A stretch of 64,000 nt of DNA from Ahaetulla prasina (lineage: Eukaryota; Chordata; Lepidosauria; Squamata; Colubridae): positions 263,471,958 to 263,535,957 of the forward strand of contig NC_080540.1 in NCBI RefSeq assembly GCF_028640845.1, in the 5' to 3' direction. Below are positions 21,719-32,699 of this stretch, in pieces (positions within the stretch are counted from its first letter, which is position 1; every line of letters begins with the position of its first letter). Made by a program: the position numbers and the translations under genes. The notes below the pieces were generated by a model that saw nothing but the letters and a program-made list of their open reading frames with translations, searched no databases and was not told where the DNA came from.

Positions 21719-23023
21719 TTATTTTTCCACATAGTCACGCAGGTAGACAGGGCGTCTCCTAACTCTTTCTGACCTGCGCAATTCATTCCCTGGGAGTGAG
21801 TCGAGCTGGTCGGAGGGACTGTTTGTTCCTCCCAGCTCCTCCTCTGGGCCCTCCGGCCCTGGATTATTGGCAGAGTCGTCCCTGCTGTCCTCTGGAGGAG
21901 CCGGTTGGCGTCGCTGGACTTCTTCAGACTCAGCTAAGTCCTCCGATCGCCTCGGGGTTGAGTTAGCTGTTGGTTCAAATATTGGGTAGTCAGGGTCTGG
22001 CTGTTTGGTTTCTGGATTGTTTTGTATTCTTTTTCGTAATTGATCTATGTGGCGTCTCCACACTCAGCCATCCCCCATGTCCACTATGTATGACTTTGGG
22101 CCCGTCACTCCTACAATTGTTCCCTTTAGCCACGCTGGGCCCTCACTATAGTTATGTGCCCATACCGGGTCACCTGTTGACATTGTTCTGGTTTTTCCCT
22201 TTGTGCTTTGGTACCCATCAGGGGAATATGTTGGGTTTAACCGATCTAGGGGGCACTGGAGTTTTCTACCCATTAATAACTCCGATGGGCTGCAGCCGGT
22301 GGTCACACAGGGAGTTCTATGTTGGACTGCCAGGAAGGTATCAATTTTGGATTGCCAATCTCCTGGGCTAATTCTAGATAGCGCTTCCTTGGCACTGCGT
22401 ACGAAACGTTCTGCAAGTCCGTTCGTCACCGGGTGGAAAGGCGCCGAGAGGACATGTCGGATGCCCTCTTCTGCCAAGTACCCCTCAAACTGGGTGGCCG
22501 TGAATTGTGGGCCATTATCGGATACTAGAGTGTCGGGCAACCCGTGTGTCACAAATAGATGTCTCAATACTGTGATTACAGCTTCCGCTGTTGTGGTTTT
22601 CATGAGTAAAATTTCTAACCACTTCGAGTAGGCATCTACCACAATTAAGAAGGTCTGTCCATGGAACGGCCCGGCAAAATCTATATGTATCCTGGACCAA
22701 GGACCCTGGGGTTTCTCCCAATCCCTTATGGGGGCTGTTGGGGGTAGTGGCCTTGATTCTTGACATGCTTGGCATTTCCCTACCTGGTCGCTAATGTCTT
22801 TATCCATTTGTGGCCACCACAAGTAACTTCTCGCTAGGCTTTTCATCTTTACAATCCCCGGGTGGCCCACATGCAATAGTTCCAACACATGCCCTCGTAA
22901 TTTCTCCGGAATAACTACTCTATCCCCCCATAACAGACAACCCCCTTGTACTGATAGTTCCGAACGCTTTTTTGTAAACTCTTTGAAACGATCCCCCGGT
23001 GCAGCGGGCCATCCCCTCTGCAC
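21719..23023 (-). pseudogene. Ty3/gypsy integrase, interrupted by one stop
   Basis: Integrase would join element cDNA to host DNA. Counting from the first open codon (a GTG, not a true start), the product has a linker, an HHCC zinc-binding region (H51, H54, C84, C87), and a catalytic core with D115 (IHIDFAG), D169 (VSDNGPQF) and E205 (NGLAERF), spaced DX35E between the last two. The C-terminal region has a GPKSYIV block. A TGA at 22064-22066 then breaks the frame; the same frame continues to 21719 through an acidic, Pro-rich tail ending in a basic 'RRSERVRRRP' stretch. No chromodomain is visible. The upstream part of pol is deleted, so there is no proper start: in the full element this would be released from a gag-pol precursor. 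Confidence 0.9.
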
Positions 23024-23124
23024 CCTCCTTCAATGTAGGTCTTAGTGAATATTTTCTTTTCTAGTCGTGTCGATGCGTGGCCCACTCGCACAGTGGTGTG
23101 ATTCGACTTCGCACCTTTTTTGAA
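23024..23124 (-). other. Deletion joint between gag end and integrase linker
   Basis: Minus-strand translation just after gag gives 'EKKIFTKTYIEG', which resembles the first strand of a retropepsin (KKxxVxxxIEG), and then jumps without the DTG active site to the linker before integrase, in a different frame. The joint lies near 23030-23040. This explains why roughly the whole of protease, reverse transcriptase and RNase H is missing. Confidence 0.6.
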
Positions 23125-23964
23125 TTAGCCAATCCCTGGCCGCTTCGCTGAACCGGCGCCCTGTTGATTGGCCGGTTTGAATCTTTGGCAGGAAGGTTGG
23201 GAGGCTCGACAGGCCTGAGCTATGTGTCCTTTCTTTTCACACCGCCAACAAATTGCATCTTTGAACCTGCAATTCTGTCGTTGGTGTTGGCCTCCGCAAT
23301 TCATGCACTCGTCCCGGTCGCCTCTCTCCGGCCTCCCGGTGTGGAAAACCTCTTCCTCTTCTTCACCGTCCGATTCGGCCTGGATTACTTCACTGTGGAC
23401 TGGGGTTGCTTTCACCGCGGCACTTGGCGTGTTCGGCTTTTGTAAGGTTTCCGCCACTTTAGTGGACATCTTGTGTGCCCTGGCCTCATCCAGGGCTATT
23501 GACAGGGTTAGGTTGCTTTTCGACAGCAGCCGCCTCTGTAGTCGGATGTCCCTGACCCCACAAATGAGTTGTTCTAATAAAGAGTCCTCCAAGTCTCTAT
23601 ACTCACAGTGGTTTGCGGCTTTCCTTAATGCGGCCATGTAGACGCTTATCGATTCGCCCTCTCGCTGAACTCTTTGCCTCAACTCGAACCGTTGTACAAA
23701 CTTTGATGGCACCGGCGCGTAGTGTGCTCGTAGCGTCGTCTGTAGCGTTTGCCATGGCACCGACTGTACCGGCGTTGGTTCCGACAGCGATTCGGTGGTA
23801 TCGAAGACTTCTGGCCCACAGTGGCTCAGGAAGTAAGCGCGCTTCCGATTATCCAATACTCCTTGCAGTTCATTAGCTTCGAGGAAACACTCGAAACGAG
23901 CCATGTACGACCCCCATTTCTCCTTGGCTGGGTCAAATGGTGCTGGCGGCGTATAGCTAGACAT
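23125..23964 (-). CDS. Ty3/gypsy gag polyprotein
   Basis: An open frame of 279 codons from an ATG (MSSYTPPAPFDP) 86 bp inside the primer-binding-site side of the element. Gag forms the cytoplasmic particle that packages element RNA. Residues about 10-170 fit the retrotransposon gag capsid domain (W-x-x-Y-x-x-R-F-E motif near residue 17, 'FVQRFELRQRVQREGESISV' near 88-107). Two zinc knuckles follow: a variant CX2CX3HX4C (CMNCGGQHQRQNC) and a classic CX2CX4HX4C (CWRCEKKGHIAQAC). An acidic EEEEE run precedes them. Uninterrupted for its full expected length, unlike pol. ORFs on the opposite strand are shadows. Confidence 0.9.
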   Translation of the reverse strand: MSSYTPPAPFDPAKEKWGSYMARFECFLEANELQGVLDNRKRAYFLSHCGPEVFDTTESLSEPTPVQSVPWQTLQTTLRAHYAPVPSKFVQRFELRQRVQREGESISVYMAALRKAANHCEYRDLEDSLLEQLICGVRDIRLQRRLLSKSNLTLSIALDEARAHKMSTKVAETLQKPNTPSAAVKATPVHSEVIQAESDGEEEEEVFHTGRPERGDRDECMNCGGQHQRQNCRFKDAICWRCEKKGHIAQACRASQPSCQRFKPANQQGAGSAKRPGIG

Positions 23965-24049
23965 CGCTATGTATCCGCCCTTGATATTGGCTGGGTTTGA
24001 AATTACGTTGCTCCTTCAGCTCTTTTCCTAGTCTCACTGCCTTCAATAT

Positions 24050-24065
24050 CTCACCTTCGTCGCCA
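24050..24065 (-). promoter_or_regulatory. Primer-binding site, tRNA-Ser type
   Basis: The minus strand just inside the 5' LTR reads TGGCGACGAAGGTGAG. From memory it matches, with about two differences, the complement of the 3' end of a tRNA-Ser(GCU) including CCA. One base separates it from the LTR. Confidence 0.75.
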
Positions 24066-24066
24066 A

Positions 24067-24253
24067 TCTTAAGTTTGGGCAATGAAGAGGCAGGAGACGA
24101 TACAAGTGACAACAGCTCTTTGGTTTATTGTGATCCCAGCAAAAACCAACAGGCAAAACCCCTCTTTAAATAGTATTTTGGCTGAGGCATCAGCCAATCA
24201 GCAACGTGCATTTTCCCGCCCAAATTTCCCTCCTAAAATTCAAATACATTACA
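24067..24253 (-). repeat. 5' LTR of gypsy element
   Basis: 187 bp, the same length as the other LTR, with about four differences (positions 2 and 10 from the inner end and two more, seen by eye). It carries the same TATA-like, CCAAT-type and AATAAA strings and would drive minus-strand transcription. Confidence 0.93.
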
Positions 24254-24326
24254 ATAAGAACCCCAGGTAGGTCCATCAGAACTTTGAATGATTGCCAAGC
24301 AACTGGTTGTAAGTCAAGGACTCCTG
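24254..24326 (+). mobile_element. Tigger-like MITE, part right of the gypsy insertion
   Basis: It begins with the duplicated ataag and ends 'gttgtaagtcaaggactcct' + 'g' before TA, the family's right terminus. Confidence 0.65.
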
Positions 24327-26610
24327 TACCCAAAGTTAAGCCCCATAGACAACTACAGTTTTATTAAATACCTTTTTTCAGAGAAATGTTTATTGTCCGT
24401 AATGGTTTTAAAATTGAACTGTATTCCATAAGGAAACAGAAGTCAAATTATATGTCCAAAGATAATTGAAAATCAGGAAAATTGTCATCACCACCATAAA
24501 ATAGCAATCATTTAGCTAAAGAAAATCTGGAGAGTTTTTCCTATAAAATTAGCTATAAAGAAACTTGACTGTTCATCTGAAAGAGGGGAAAATCCAAAAC
24601 ATATGGACAAATTACCAAAACAAATCACCTATTGTATTAAAGACTAAGAGTAAAAGACCATGCTTGGATGTTTATGATAGATGAAAAACACAGAATTAAT
24701 GTTACCATATTGCATTATGCTTTTGTTTTCAAGACACCTCACCAAGTTCTGTCCTGGGCCTAGTGCTAATAGCTTGTGATCTGGGAAGAATAATTTGTAG
24801 GGCTTGCAGTGTTTCAAATTCAGAAGCAGAAGATATCTCAAAGTGTGCAGGAATACAAATGTAGCACTGGTCTGCAAATCCTTAAAACAGCCATGCTGTT
24901 TTCCAGGATTTTATGACTATCATCTAAACCATCTTGCAATTTCAGAAAAAAAGATACATTTGGCCACAACACTGCAGATTATTATGGGTTTGTTTGGGTT
25001 TTTTTTGCTCCTGAGTGCTTCAAAATACTTTGTGGTCTTTAAATCCAAAACATGGCATGGCTCTAATAATTTGCGGGCAATTCCCTTTGACCTTCTCCAT
25101 GTTTTGGCTCCTCTTACATGCAGTAAAGTCGGTTATATCTGCCTGGATTGCCTGAGTGCCAGGTTACTTCATTTAGCCTTAAAAAAAAAATCAAATTAAA
25201 ATAAGGAATGAAACAGAATAGCCTCCAAACATATCTTGATTAGTAGCAACAGGAGCCTTAATCTCTGAAATAATCCTTTCAGTCTCATCACAATCAACTT
25301 TAGTTAGAATATAGGCGCTGTATGAATTAAATGATATGCAATATAATCAGAGCAATGCATAGTCATGTAAAGTATAAGTCAGCCAGGAAAAGGTTGTGTC
25401 ATCCTATGGGTGTTCCTTCACTTGACTCAAAAGGACTGTCTCCTAAGTGGTAGATGTGTATAGGGTTCTGCTGTAAGCCACTATTTCTGCAAACACTATC
25501 AGTAATTAAGCTAATTCCATCGTCTCCCTCCCCACCCCCCAACTCTGGTCTCTTGCCAGGAATATTTCTGAGATCATTTAGTTAAACAGCAGAATTCTTG
25601 ACACATAACTGTTGTTAAAGCAAAAGACATACAAAGAATTAGCTGTAGACTACACCTCTGGACTGGAGAATGAGAGGTTTGAGTTCTCTGTCAGACATGA
25701 GCTGGTATCTTTCAGTTAATTTGTTTAGAGGGCAGGGGCAAAAAATAATTCTTGTCCATTGCCAAGGCTACTCAGCTGTATAATCAGCACTCAAACCTCT
25801 TCAGCACAGTCAAAGGATTTGTGTCCATTTTTTAATTTTATTTTTGACCAACAACGATAAAGAAAGGCATAAATTGCACACATTTGCCTAGGTATTTCTG
25901 CTCTTGGCTTACTATGTAATGAGTTTCTAATTGTTTCCAAAGTTTACCGCAGATAAAATGGTTAATCTGAGTGATGACAAAAAGGAAGCAGGAAAATAAC
26001 GTGGCACACTTGAATGAACTGCAAGGAAATAAAGTGCACAACATGTGATAATGCCACAACGCCGTGTTGCTGCACATTTCTGGGCTGAAAAGATATAGCT
26101 TGATGGGTAATTTGTCATGCTGTGCAATAGAGAACAACAGTAAAGAGACTTCAGACAGAAGAAAATTACACAAATAGTAGGGTGGAAAGGTATAATTGAA
26201 GATGGCAAAAGATTGAAAGAAAGACATTTAAAATTACTGTACTGACCTGCTAAATGCACTTGGGCGTGGAATCCTGACCCCACGAGAAGAGGCATTAAAT
26301 GACTACAGGCTGTGACACTACTACGGGATCATGCCAATCTAGCAAAGCGCTTCAAGTAAAGGAGGGGAAGAAAAAAGCACAAGCTGAAGTTAAAGGAAAG
26401 TTCCTGATGCTTATTCCAAAGGAATTCCATCTACTCTAATAGGCAATATGCGATAAAGAAAAGAAACAAGAACTTTCAAAGCAATTTTGTAGACAAGAGA
26501 AATTTGAACAGCACTAGAGATCTGGGTTTCTGAAGAGTTTGTGCTCCTATATGACCATCCATACTTGCTGAAAATTATTATCACAACATTATCATCATTT
26601 TTTTTTTTAG
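24327..26610. other. Long AT-rich stretch, nothing recognised
   Basis: ORFs of up to 131 codons on both strands have no motifs and no flanking signals I can support. Confidence 0.5.
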
Positions 26611-26878
26611 GGCCGCGGTGTGGCTCAGGCTGTTAGAAGCCTGTTATTAAACACAGCTGCCTGCAATTACTGCAGGTTCAAGCCCCACCACGTCCAAGGT
26701 TGACTCAGCCTTCCATCCTTTATAAGGTAGGTAAAATGAGGACCCAGATTGTTGGGGGGGCAATAAGTTGACTTTGTAAATATACAAATAGAATGAGACT
26801 ATTGCCTTACACACTGTAAGCCGCCCTGAGTCTTCGGAGAAGGGTGGGATATAAATGTAAAAAAACAAACAAAAAAAA
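26611..26878 (+). mobile_element. tRNA-derived SINE with LINE-type tail
   Basis: Head 'ggccgcggtgtggctcaggc' (box A), 'ggttcaagccc' (box B, 26675-26685), body 'ccatcctttataaggtaggt', tail 'gtaagccgccctgagtcttc' and 'gggatataaatgtaaaaa'. This is the Sauria-type SINE; its tail resembles a LINE 3' end, by which it would be copied. Preceded by a run of Ts. Confidence 0.85.
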
Positions 26879-27269
26879 CCCATCATAGAAATTCTAAGGC
26901 CAAAAATAGTTCATCATTTAGGTGCATCATATTCATGTTCAATCTCCATATTGATTCTATGAACAAATGTTTGCCAACTTAACATGTCCTTGTTTTAAAT
27001 AAAATATAGCGCAATCCACTAATCCCTTTGATCTTGATTATCCAACCCATCCAATGTTTCTTTTTCCTTATCCTGCCAAGCATAATCTATTATCTGCTGA
27101 TATCACATGCCCAGAGTATGGTGAGTATGAAAATTTGGAAAGAAAGAATCTTGGAGTTAGACAGAATTATAACCAAAATATGCTGAAGGTGCTCTATAGA
27201 TCAAACAAGCAACATGAACTGCACTATTGTTTAAATACAAAACAAAGAGACATCAGAGTTCTATCCTGG
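26879..27269. other. No feature recognised
   Basis: AT-rich. A 148-codon frame starts at 27054 but runs into the hAT element. Confidence 0.5.
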
Positions 27270-27277
27270 ATTGTTTT

Positions 27278-27653
27278 CAGTGATGGGATTCAGCCAGTTT
27301 GCACCTATTCGGGAGAACCGGTTGTTAACTTTCTAAGCAGTTTGGAGAACCGGTTGTTGGAAGAAATCTTTGGTTTTTTTCCACTTTACAGGGCTAATAG
27401 TGTAAGGAAGGCAGGAAGGAAACATTCTGGTGTTGTTTCTAGCCTAATCTTTATTGCCCTGCTTACAGAAACTGCCTCTCTGGTTAATTGTACATTGTAA
27501 CGGTACATTGTAACAGTTAAGGCGAAGCGCCCATCGACGTGAGTGATGTTGAGTTGGTCACACCCACACGGTCACATGACCACAGAGCCACACCTACCCA
27601 GCTGGTCATTAGGGCAGAGAACCGGTTGTTAAATTATTTGAATCCCACCACTG
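27278..27653 (+). mobile_element. hAT MITE, group 1
   Basis: CAGTGATGGGATTCA on the left, TGAATCCCACCACTG on the right. Flanking 8-mers attgtttt and gttgtttt match at 7 of 8. Internal 'gagaaccggttgtt' occurs at both sides of the centre. Confidence 0.92.
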
Positions 27654-27661
27654 GTTGTTTT

Positions 27662-28155
27662 GTATGTATTGCAGGCTATAATTTGTAGTAGCTGGTCATC
27701 ATTATTAGGATGTTTTATATCTGCAATGAAAGCAACATCTATCTTAGTCCTGATTCTTCGACTGTTAACTCCTAAACACTGATTGAATTTTTAAAGGAAA
27801 TTGTATTGCTGTGCTCTGACAGCATATGAGATTGTTCATCATCTCAGGGGAACAGTCACTCTTTGCTTATAAGTGGCATTGTCTTGCTTTACAAATGCAA
27901 GTCTCATTAGCATGGTAATAATTATTGGAAAAGAATAGGCAAAGAGATGGAATTTTAACCTTTTCTGTGAGTAAAATTCTTCTCTGAAGCCTTTATTTGC
28001 ATTAAGAGGAGCTTCCTCATTTCAAAGGTGAAATGCCTCCAAATGCCAAAGCCTGTTTTCTTCAGCTACCCAATACAACCACTGCAACTAGTTCATCTAT
28101 AAGAGTGCATCCATCGCTGTTTCCTGCTCCTTTTCCATTACTTCCCAGAATTTAG
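27662..28155. other. No feature recognised
   Basis: AT-rich sequence without motifs. Confidence 0.5.
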
Positions 28156-28163
28156 GTGTGCTG

Positions 28164-28333
28164 CAAGGGCGAGTTCCAAATCCCATTGCTACTGCTTTGC
28201 TTGTGCGTGCACTTGGGCATGCGCACAATGTTTCTGCGTATGCGCAGAAGTGTCCGGGCAGGAAGGTGGAACCTCCCGCAGCCACCGCTACTGGTTCATT
28301 AATCGGGTGCGAACCGGTAGCAACCCATCATTG
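28164..28333 (-). mobile_element. hAT MITE, group 1 (short)
   Basis: Perfect 8-bp duplication gtgtgctg (28156-28163, 28334-28341). Ends CAAGGGCGAGTT and AACCCATCATTG are imperfect inverted repeats. 'gaaccggtagc' near the right end links it to group 1. Confidence 0.8.
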
Positions 28334-28405
28334 GTGTGCTGTACATGTATCAAAACATACCGTTCTTGCCTGGGCTGATCAGAACAGGGGAAGCAATGCC
28401 TATAC

Positions 28406-28745
28406 CAGTGATGGCTAACCTTTTCCAGACCGAGTGCCCAAAGCACACGCCCGAACACCCAAAATTCAATGCGTGCGCAGCTTCCATGCATGCACCGTGC
28501 CCCTCCACACATGTGTGCATGGAGCCCCCACACGTGTCCCATCTCTGTGCATGCACACACACACCCCTGCACATACCCCTTCCTCTGGCCTCCACGCATG
28601 CGTGGCAGAGACCCAAAGATGAGCTGGCTGGCAGAAGGTGTGCACGTATGCGTGGCAGAGCTGAACTGGGGCGACGGCTCGCATGCCCACAGAAAGGGTG
28701 CTGCCTGCCACCTCTGTCACACGTGCCATAGGTTCGCCATCATGG
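28406..28745 (+). mobile_element. hAT MITE, group 2
   Basis: Starts CAGTGATGGCTAACCTTTTC and ends 'ataggttcgccatcatgg'. Perfect 8-bp duplication gcctatac (28398-28405, 28746-28753) with central TA. The interior is rich in 'gcatgc' and 'cacaca'. The start is like tetrapod hAT elements of the OposCharlie type (from memory). Confidence 0.88.
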
Positions 28746-28753
28746 GCCTATAC

Positions 28754-30194
28754 TGTAACAATACTGGCAGCTGCTGTGACTGATGCTGGCTAATGCTAGA
28801 AAGATGCAGGAGTTGAGATGGCAGTGCCAACCACAAGTGAGGAAGGGATCAAGAACAAAGTGACAATGGGGGAGTTTGAGAAGGAAGAAATTCTCTAGCT
28901 ATGGGCCTAAGTAGAAGGTGCTTAAGCAAAAGGGTTAAGAACAACCTGGCCTAGCTTTCACAAATAATCCACATTTGAGAACACCCCTGGATATCCCCGT
29001 GCATACTATAAAGTGAGTTATTAGCCTTTTTCAGATATATTTTGGGGGGTTTAATCTTGAAAGGGATGTTTATATAGATTTCAGGGTCAATTATTTCATT
29101 AAAGGGGAATGAAATACTGTTCATTCCCCTTTTGGGGAAGATGGGAAGGGGGCAAGTTCTTGGGATTTAAAGAGGGACAGCAGAGATAACCATGCCTTGG
29201 ATCTTCTGCTTTTGTTTTGCTTTGCTTGGGTTTTAAAACACCCCAGACATCTGTTCCTTCCCAGTGGCAAAGGGACTGTCTGCCTTCATATTTTTTCCTG
29301 AGAAAAATTATCTGACTACGTTTAGAAACTGGCAGAAAAGAATTTTTCTGTGTTTGCAGGGAATACAAAAAAGAAAAAGAAAACAAGCCAAGGTTGCTCT
29401 TAGGGAGTAAACACTGTTTTTAGGTCCAAGAAAAGAAAAAGTCCAAGATACAATCTTACTCCTTTGAATTTTAGCTAAGATTCTTTTACATTCCTGCTAC
29501 ATTCTTCCTTTTTTATAGAGTGTTTTTTTTTTAAGTCCCAAATATGGTACCCGTTTTTCACCCTGCATTTATTAGGACATTCTGTATATTGGTGGTTCCC
29601 ACTATCAAGGTTAGAGGCAAGGAATGCTCTTAGGAATGATTTTTCTTGGAGCCTTTGCAGCATTCCAGGTTTTGCTGTATACTCTGCTTTTACTCTGTAT
29701 ACTCTGCCACTTTGAATCAAAAGAGTTTGAGGGAATGCTTGTTTTGTAGTCCTCGTGTCTGCTCTCATTTACAGAACTAGACAGAAAACACCAAAACCAA
29801 AGCTGTAACATCTTCAAACTGCTCTGCTAGGGGGAAAATGAAAAGGAAATATGGGCTCCTTATGATCTAAGCCTGCCTTCTGGAACTTACTATGATTCAT
29901 CTCCACAGCTTAGATTAGGTGCTTTATGTTGGGGGATGTGGGTGTGGGTATGAACTAACGTGGCTGAAGTATAGTAATGAATTCAGAGTGTTAAATGGAG
30001 AACTGATGCACAGGCAGAGGTGAAGTTGCATTTTATATATGCATTGCACCAAGATCTTTCACTGAGGATATTTTGTTCTTTTTAAAATATGTTCTATCTT
30101 TTGCGGTTTATATTAGAGGCCCTGCATTTGTTCTCATAAAATGGAGGGAGTCATTTTATGAGAAGATTCTAAAGAATGCAAAAAGCTGGGGATG
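28754..30194. other. No gene recognised
   Basis: AT-rich with short ORFs only; one perfect small palindrome at 29101-29132. Confidence 0.5.
29101..29132. repeat. Perfect hairpin
   Basis: 13-bp arms aaaggggaatgaa/ttcattccccttt around a 6-nt loop. No T-run terminator or gene context. Confidence 0.7.
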
Positions 30195-30202
30195 ACCAAA
30201 AA

Positions 30203-30402
30203 CAGGGGGTGAAATCCAGCCGGTTCTATCCGGCTTGGGTGAACCGGTAGCGGTGGCTGTGGGAGGCTCCACCCACCCATGCGGACGTCATGACGTTACT
30301 TTTTGTGACATTTTAAGCCTCTGCGTATGTGTAGAAAATGGTGTGTGCGAGCAAAATGAACACGAGCACATTGGCGAACCAGTAGGGAAAGTAAGTAAAT
30401 TT
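30203..30402 (+). mobile_element. hAT MITE, group 1, right end decayed
   Basis: Starts CAGGGGGTGAAATCCAGCC with 'ggttctatccggcttgggtg' and 'aaccggtagcggtggc'. The right end 'gaaccagtagggaaagtaag' then 'taaattttacac' is a mutated terminus; a clean target duplication is not seen. Confidence 0.7.
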
Positions 30403-31509
30403 TACACAATAAAACCCTGTGTTATTGTTTGCCCAGGCCTGTCTTCTCACTAGGCCCTTTAAAAATCTGTGTGGTTCATTCTCTTTTCCTTCTCCCATCT
30501 TTCTTGCCTGCTCTCCTTTGTTCCATCCACCTGATGGAAAGGACAAATACCTTTCAGAGCAAAGACCTGATTTATTCTCTTTCAAGGTGATTTCTTACAC
30601 ATCCCAAATGTGTAACACAATGAACGTTTGAGATGCTTGGTTATTATGGCAATGGTGAACATGTTATTAAATAAACAGCATGGGACGATAAATGGTAAAT
30701 GGGAAGAGGAAGGGAATTAATAGCTGCTGCAATGACTGAAAAAAAATGAATAAAACCATATTTATTCTAAGGCTGAGGTACACTTACTTATTGCTATGTT
30801 ATGTATTAAAAAGGTTACCCTTGCAGCACTTGGAACATACAAAAATACTGAGCTTGAATTATGGATACAGTATGTTAAAAAACAGACCTATTGAGCTCTC
30901 CATTTAAAATGCAATAGAAATATGAGCGTTAATCCTATGATGTATTATAAACAACCCTTTTTGCATGAAGCCCTCCCTCAATAACTTTAGAGCAAGTTAG
31001 GTCCATTTGACATTATAAAAGGGGGTCATTTGGCTTTAAGCTCAACAAAAAATACAAAAATGCATCCTCAGAGATTTCCACTCTTCCGCTGAGGGGTGTG
31101 CAATGAGTGGGGATCAAGGAAGCGGCCTGGTACAGCACATGCTGGAAATTCACCATGGCAACCACCTATTCCATTTTCACTTGGGGTGGCAAAAAATATT
31201 TTTCTGTTTATATATAGGGGAGGGTGGATAAGAGAGACGATCAGAATATAGTTCAATAGATTTCAGTATGCTTGAGAACTAAACTATAATATTTGTTAAA
31301 TACAATCTCTCCCCTCACCCCCTTTTTTTCTTTTTTTCTGATGTTACTGCAAGCATGGAGGGGTGAAATGTAAGATCAATATCAATTTAAAACTTCTCTT
31401 TCTAGCTACAGGCTTTGTAAAACTCTCCCTTCTATCTAATCCAATGCAAGGGCTCAGAAGTGAAAAACCCTCCCTTGCATGCTTGCCTTTCCCTTCTGCT
31501 GAACCCTTG
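30403..31509. other. No feature recognised
   Basis: AT-rich sequence, chance ORFs only. Confidence 0.5.
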
Positions 31510-31533
31510 CACGCGCGCACACACACACACACC
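31510..31533 (+). repeat. (CG)n(CA)n microsatellite
   Basis: 'acgcgcgcacacacacacac' followed by 'accaa'. Confidence 0.9.
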
Positions 31534-31977
31534 AACCATGGAAGCAAAAAAAGAAAAAAAAACATAGAGAATTTCCAAAAGTAATGTCAAATTAGTTTTC
31601 TTTTTGTATTGTGGCCTAAATCAGAATTAATCTTAACATTTTATAGCAGTTTGTGGAAGAGGAAGAAAAAATAATTATATGCTGTATTTTTCCCCTCCCC
31701 TTATTTTTGTAACTTTCCAATGTCTCAAAATTATATTAATCAACAGAGTATCAAACTTTGGATGCCTGGCTGTTGATCTTATGGGTGCCAATAGTTTTCC
31801 TTTTTGCTAGATCACTTGCATTTGGTTATTGCCCTGAGCAATAACATTTTTCCTCTTTGTAACTTTACTCAAAATTTTAATTCAGTTACAGTGGCTGTAA
31901 AACCGTGGTTTATGATTCAAACATAGTATGTCACACCAGGCAATAGAAGCTTATTTATCAGAATTAACCAAACCATT

Positions 31978-32157
31978 CAGGGGTGAAATTCACTTACCTT
32001 CGCTACTGGTTCGCAAATGTGAGTGTGTGCCCCTTCTACGCATGCGCAGAGGGTCAAAAATGGGAAAGGATGACATCTGAGCTGGTGGGCGGAGCCTCCC
32101 ACCACCAATGCTACCGGTTCACTCAAGCTGGATAGAACCGACTGAATTTCACCACCG
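31978..32157 (+). mobile_element. hAT MITE, group 1 (short)
   Basis: Starts CAGGGGTGAAATTCAC, ends GAATTTCACCACCG. Flanks aaaccatt and aaaccaaa match at 6 of 8. Contains 'gctactggttcgc' and 'gctaccggttcactc' as inverted halves. Confidence 0.85.
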
Positions 32158-32165
32158 AAACCAAA

Positions 32166-32689
32166 AGGAACAGCCTGTATGAAGGATGGTCAAATGTAAA
32201 TAGGACAATCATAACCAGCTGAACAAAGCCTCATACATGTCTTATATATAAAAATGGTATAGAAGTTTGTTTGCAACTGTTTACTGACTTTTGATTTTCC
32301 CAGACCCCCACTCCCGCCCCTCCCATTGGTAAGGAGACGGGAATATCATTTGATTTATACCCTGCCTTTACAACCTATAGAATACTTAAATTGTCTAAGA
32401 TGGCCTTGACCTCATAAATCCCATAAATAGCCATACAAATAATATAAAAGTAGAAGGCCAAAATCTGATCATTTCACAAATCTTTAAGATTTTGTTATTT
32501 TTAAATGTGATTGCAAGAAATCTTGGAAGCAAAGAAGTGTTTAGTTGTTCTCTGGCATTCATGCCATTCCATAATGTGTGTACAGTCTTTGATGAGATGT
32601 AGCAAATTTAGAAGCACAGAGTTAAAAGGCACCAATTAGGCTATTATGTTGAATCCTAATGCAGGAATCCAAATTAAACAGATGCCTAT
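32166..32689. other. No feature recognised
   Basis: AT-rich sequence without motifs. Confidence 0.5.
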
Positions 32690-32699
32690 CTAGTCTCTG

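Larger units (their letters stand above)
21470..24253 (-). mobile_element. Ty3/gypsy LTR retrotransposon with internal deletion
   Basis: This is a 2784-bp element on the minus strand. Two 187-bp LTRs bracket it, and the 5-bp duplication ataag lies on both sides (21465-21469 and 24254-24258). In minus-strand order: 5' LTR, primer-binding site, gag, a deletion joint, integrase, polypurine tract, 3' LTR. The order gag before integrase, the CCHC knuckles, the HHCC and DDE integrase and the 5-bp duplication all fit Ty3/gypsy; I would place it near the vertebrate sushi/Barthez-type lineages, from memory. Protease (except perhaps its first strand), reverse transcriptase and RNase H are absent, so the copy is non-autonomous. 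The two LTRs differ at only about four positions by eye, so the insertion is fairly young. Confidence 0.93.

Noticed and set aside
21970..24000. Several ORFs of 80-142 codons on the plus strand
   Set aside because: They are antisense shadows of the gypsy gag and integrase genes.
26611..26690. Possible tRNA gene
   Set aside because: Box A and box B are present but no cloverleaf with acceptor stem forms and the sequence continues into a SINE body. The same holds for the other SINE heads and for 62047-62110.
27054..27500. 148-codon plus-strand ORF
   Set aside because: Half of it lies in a hAT MITE and no motif is present.
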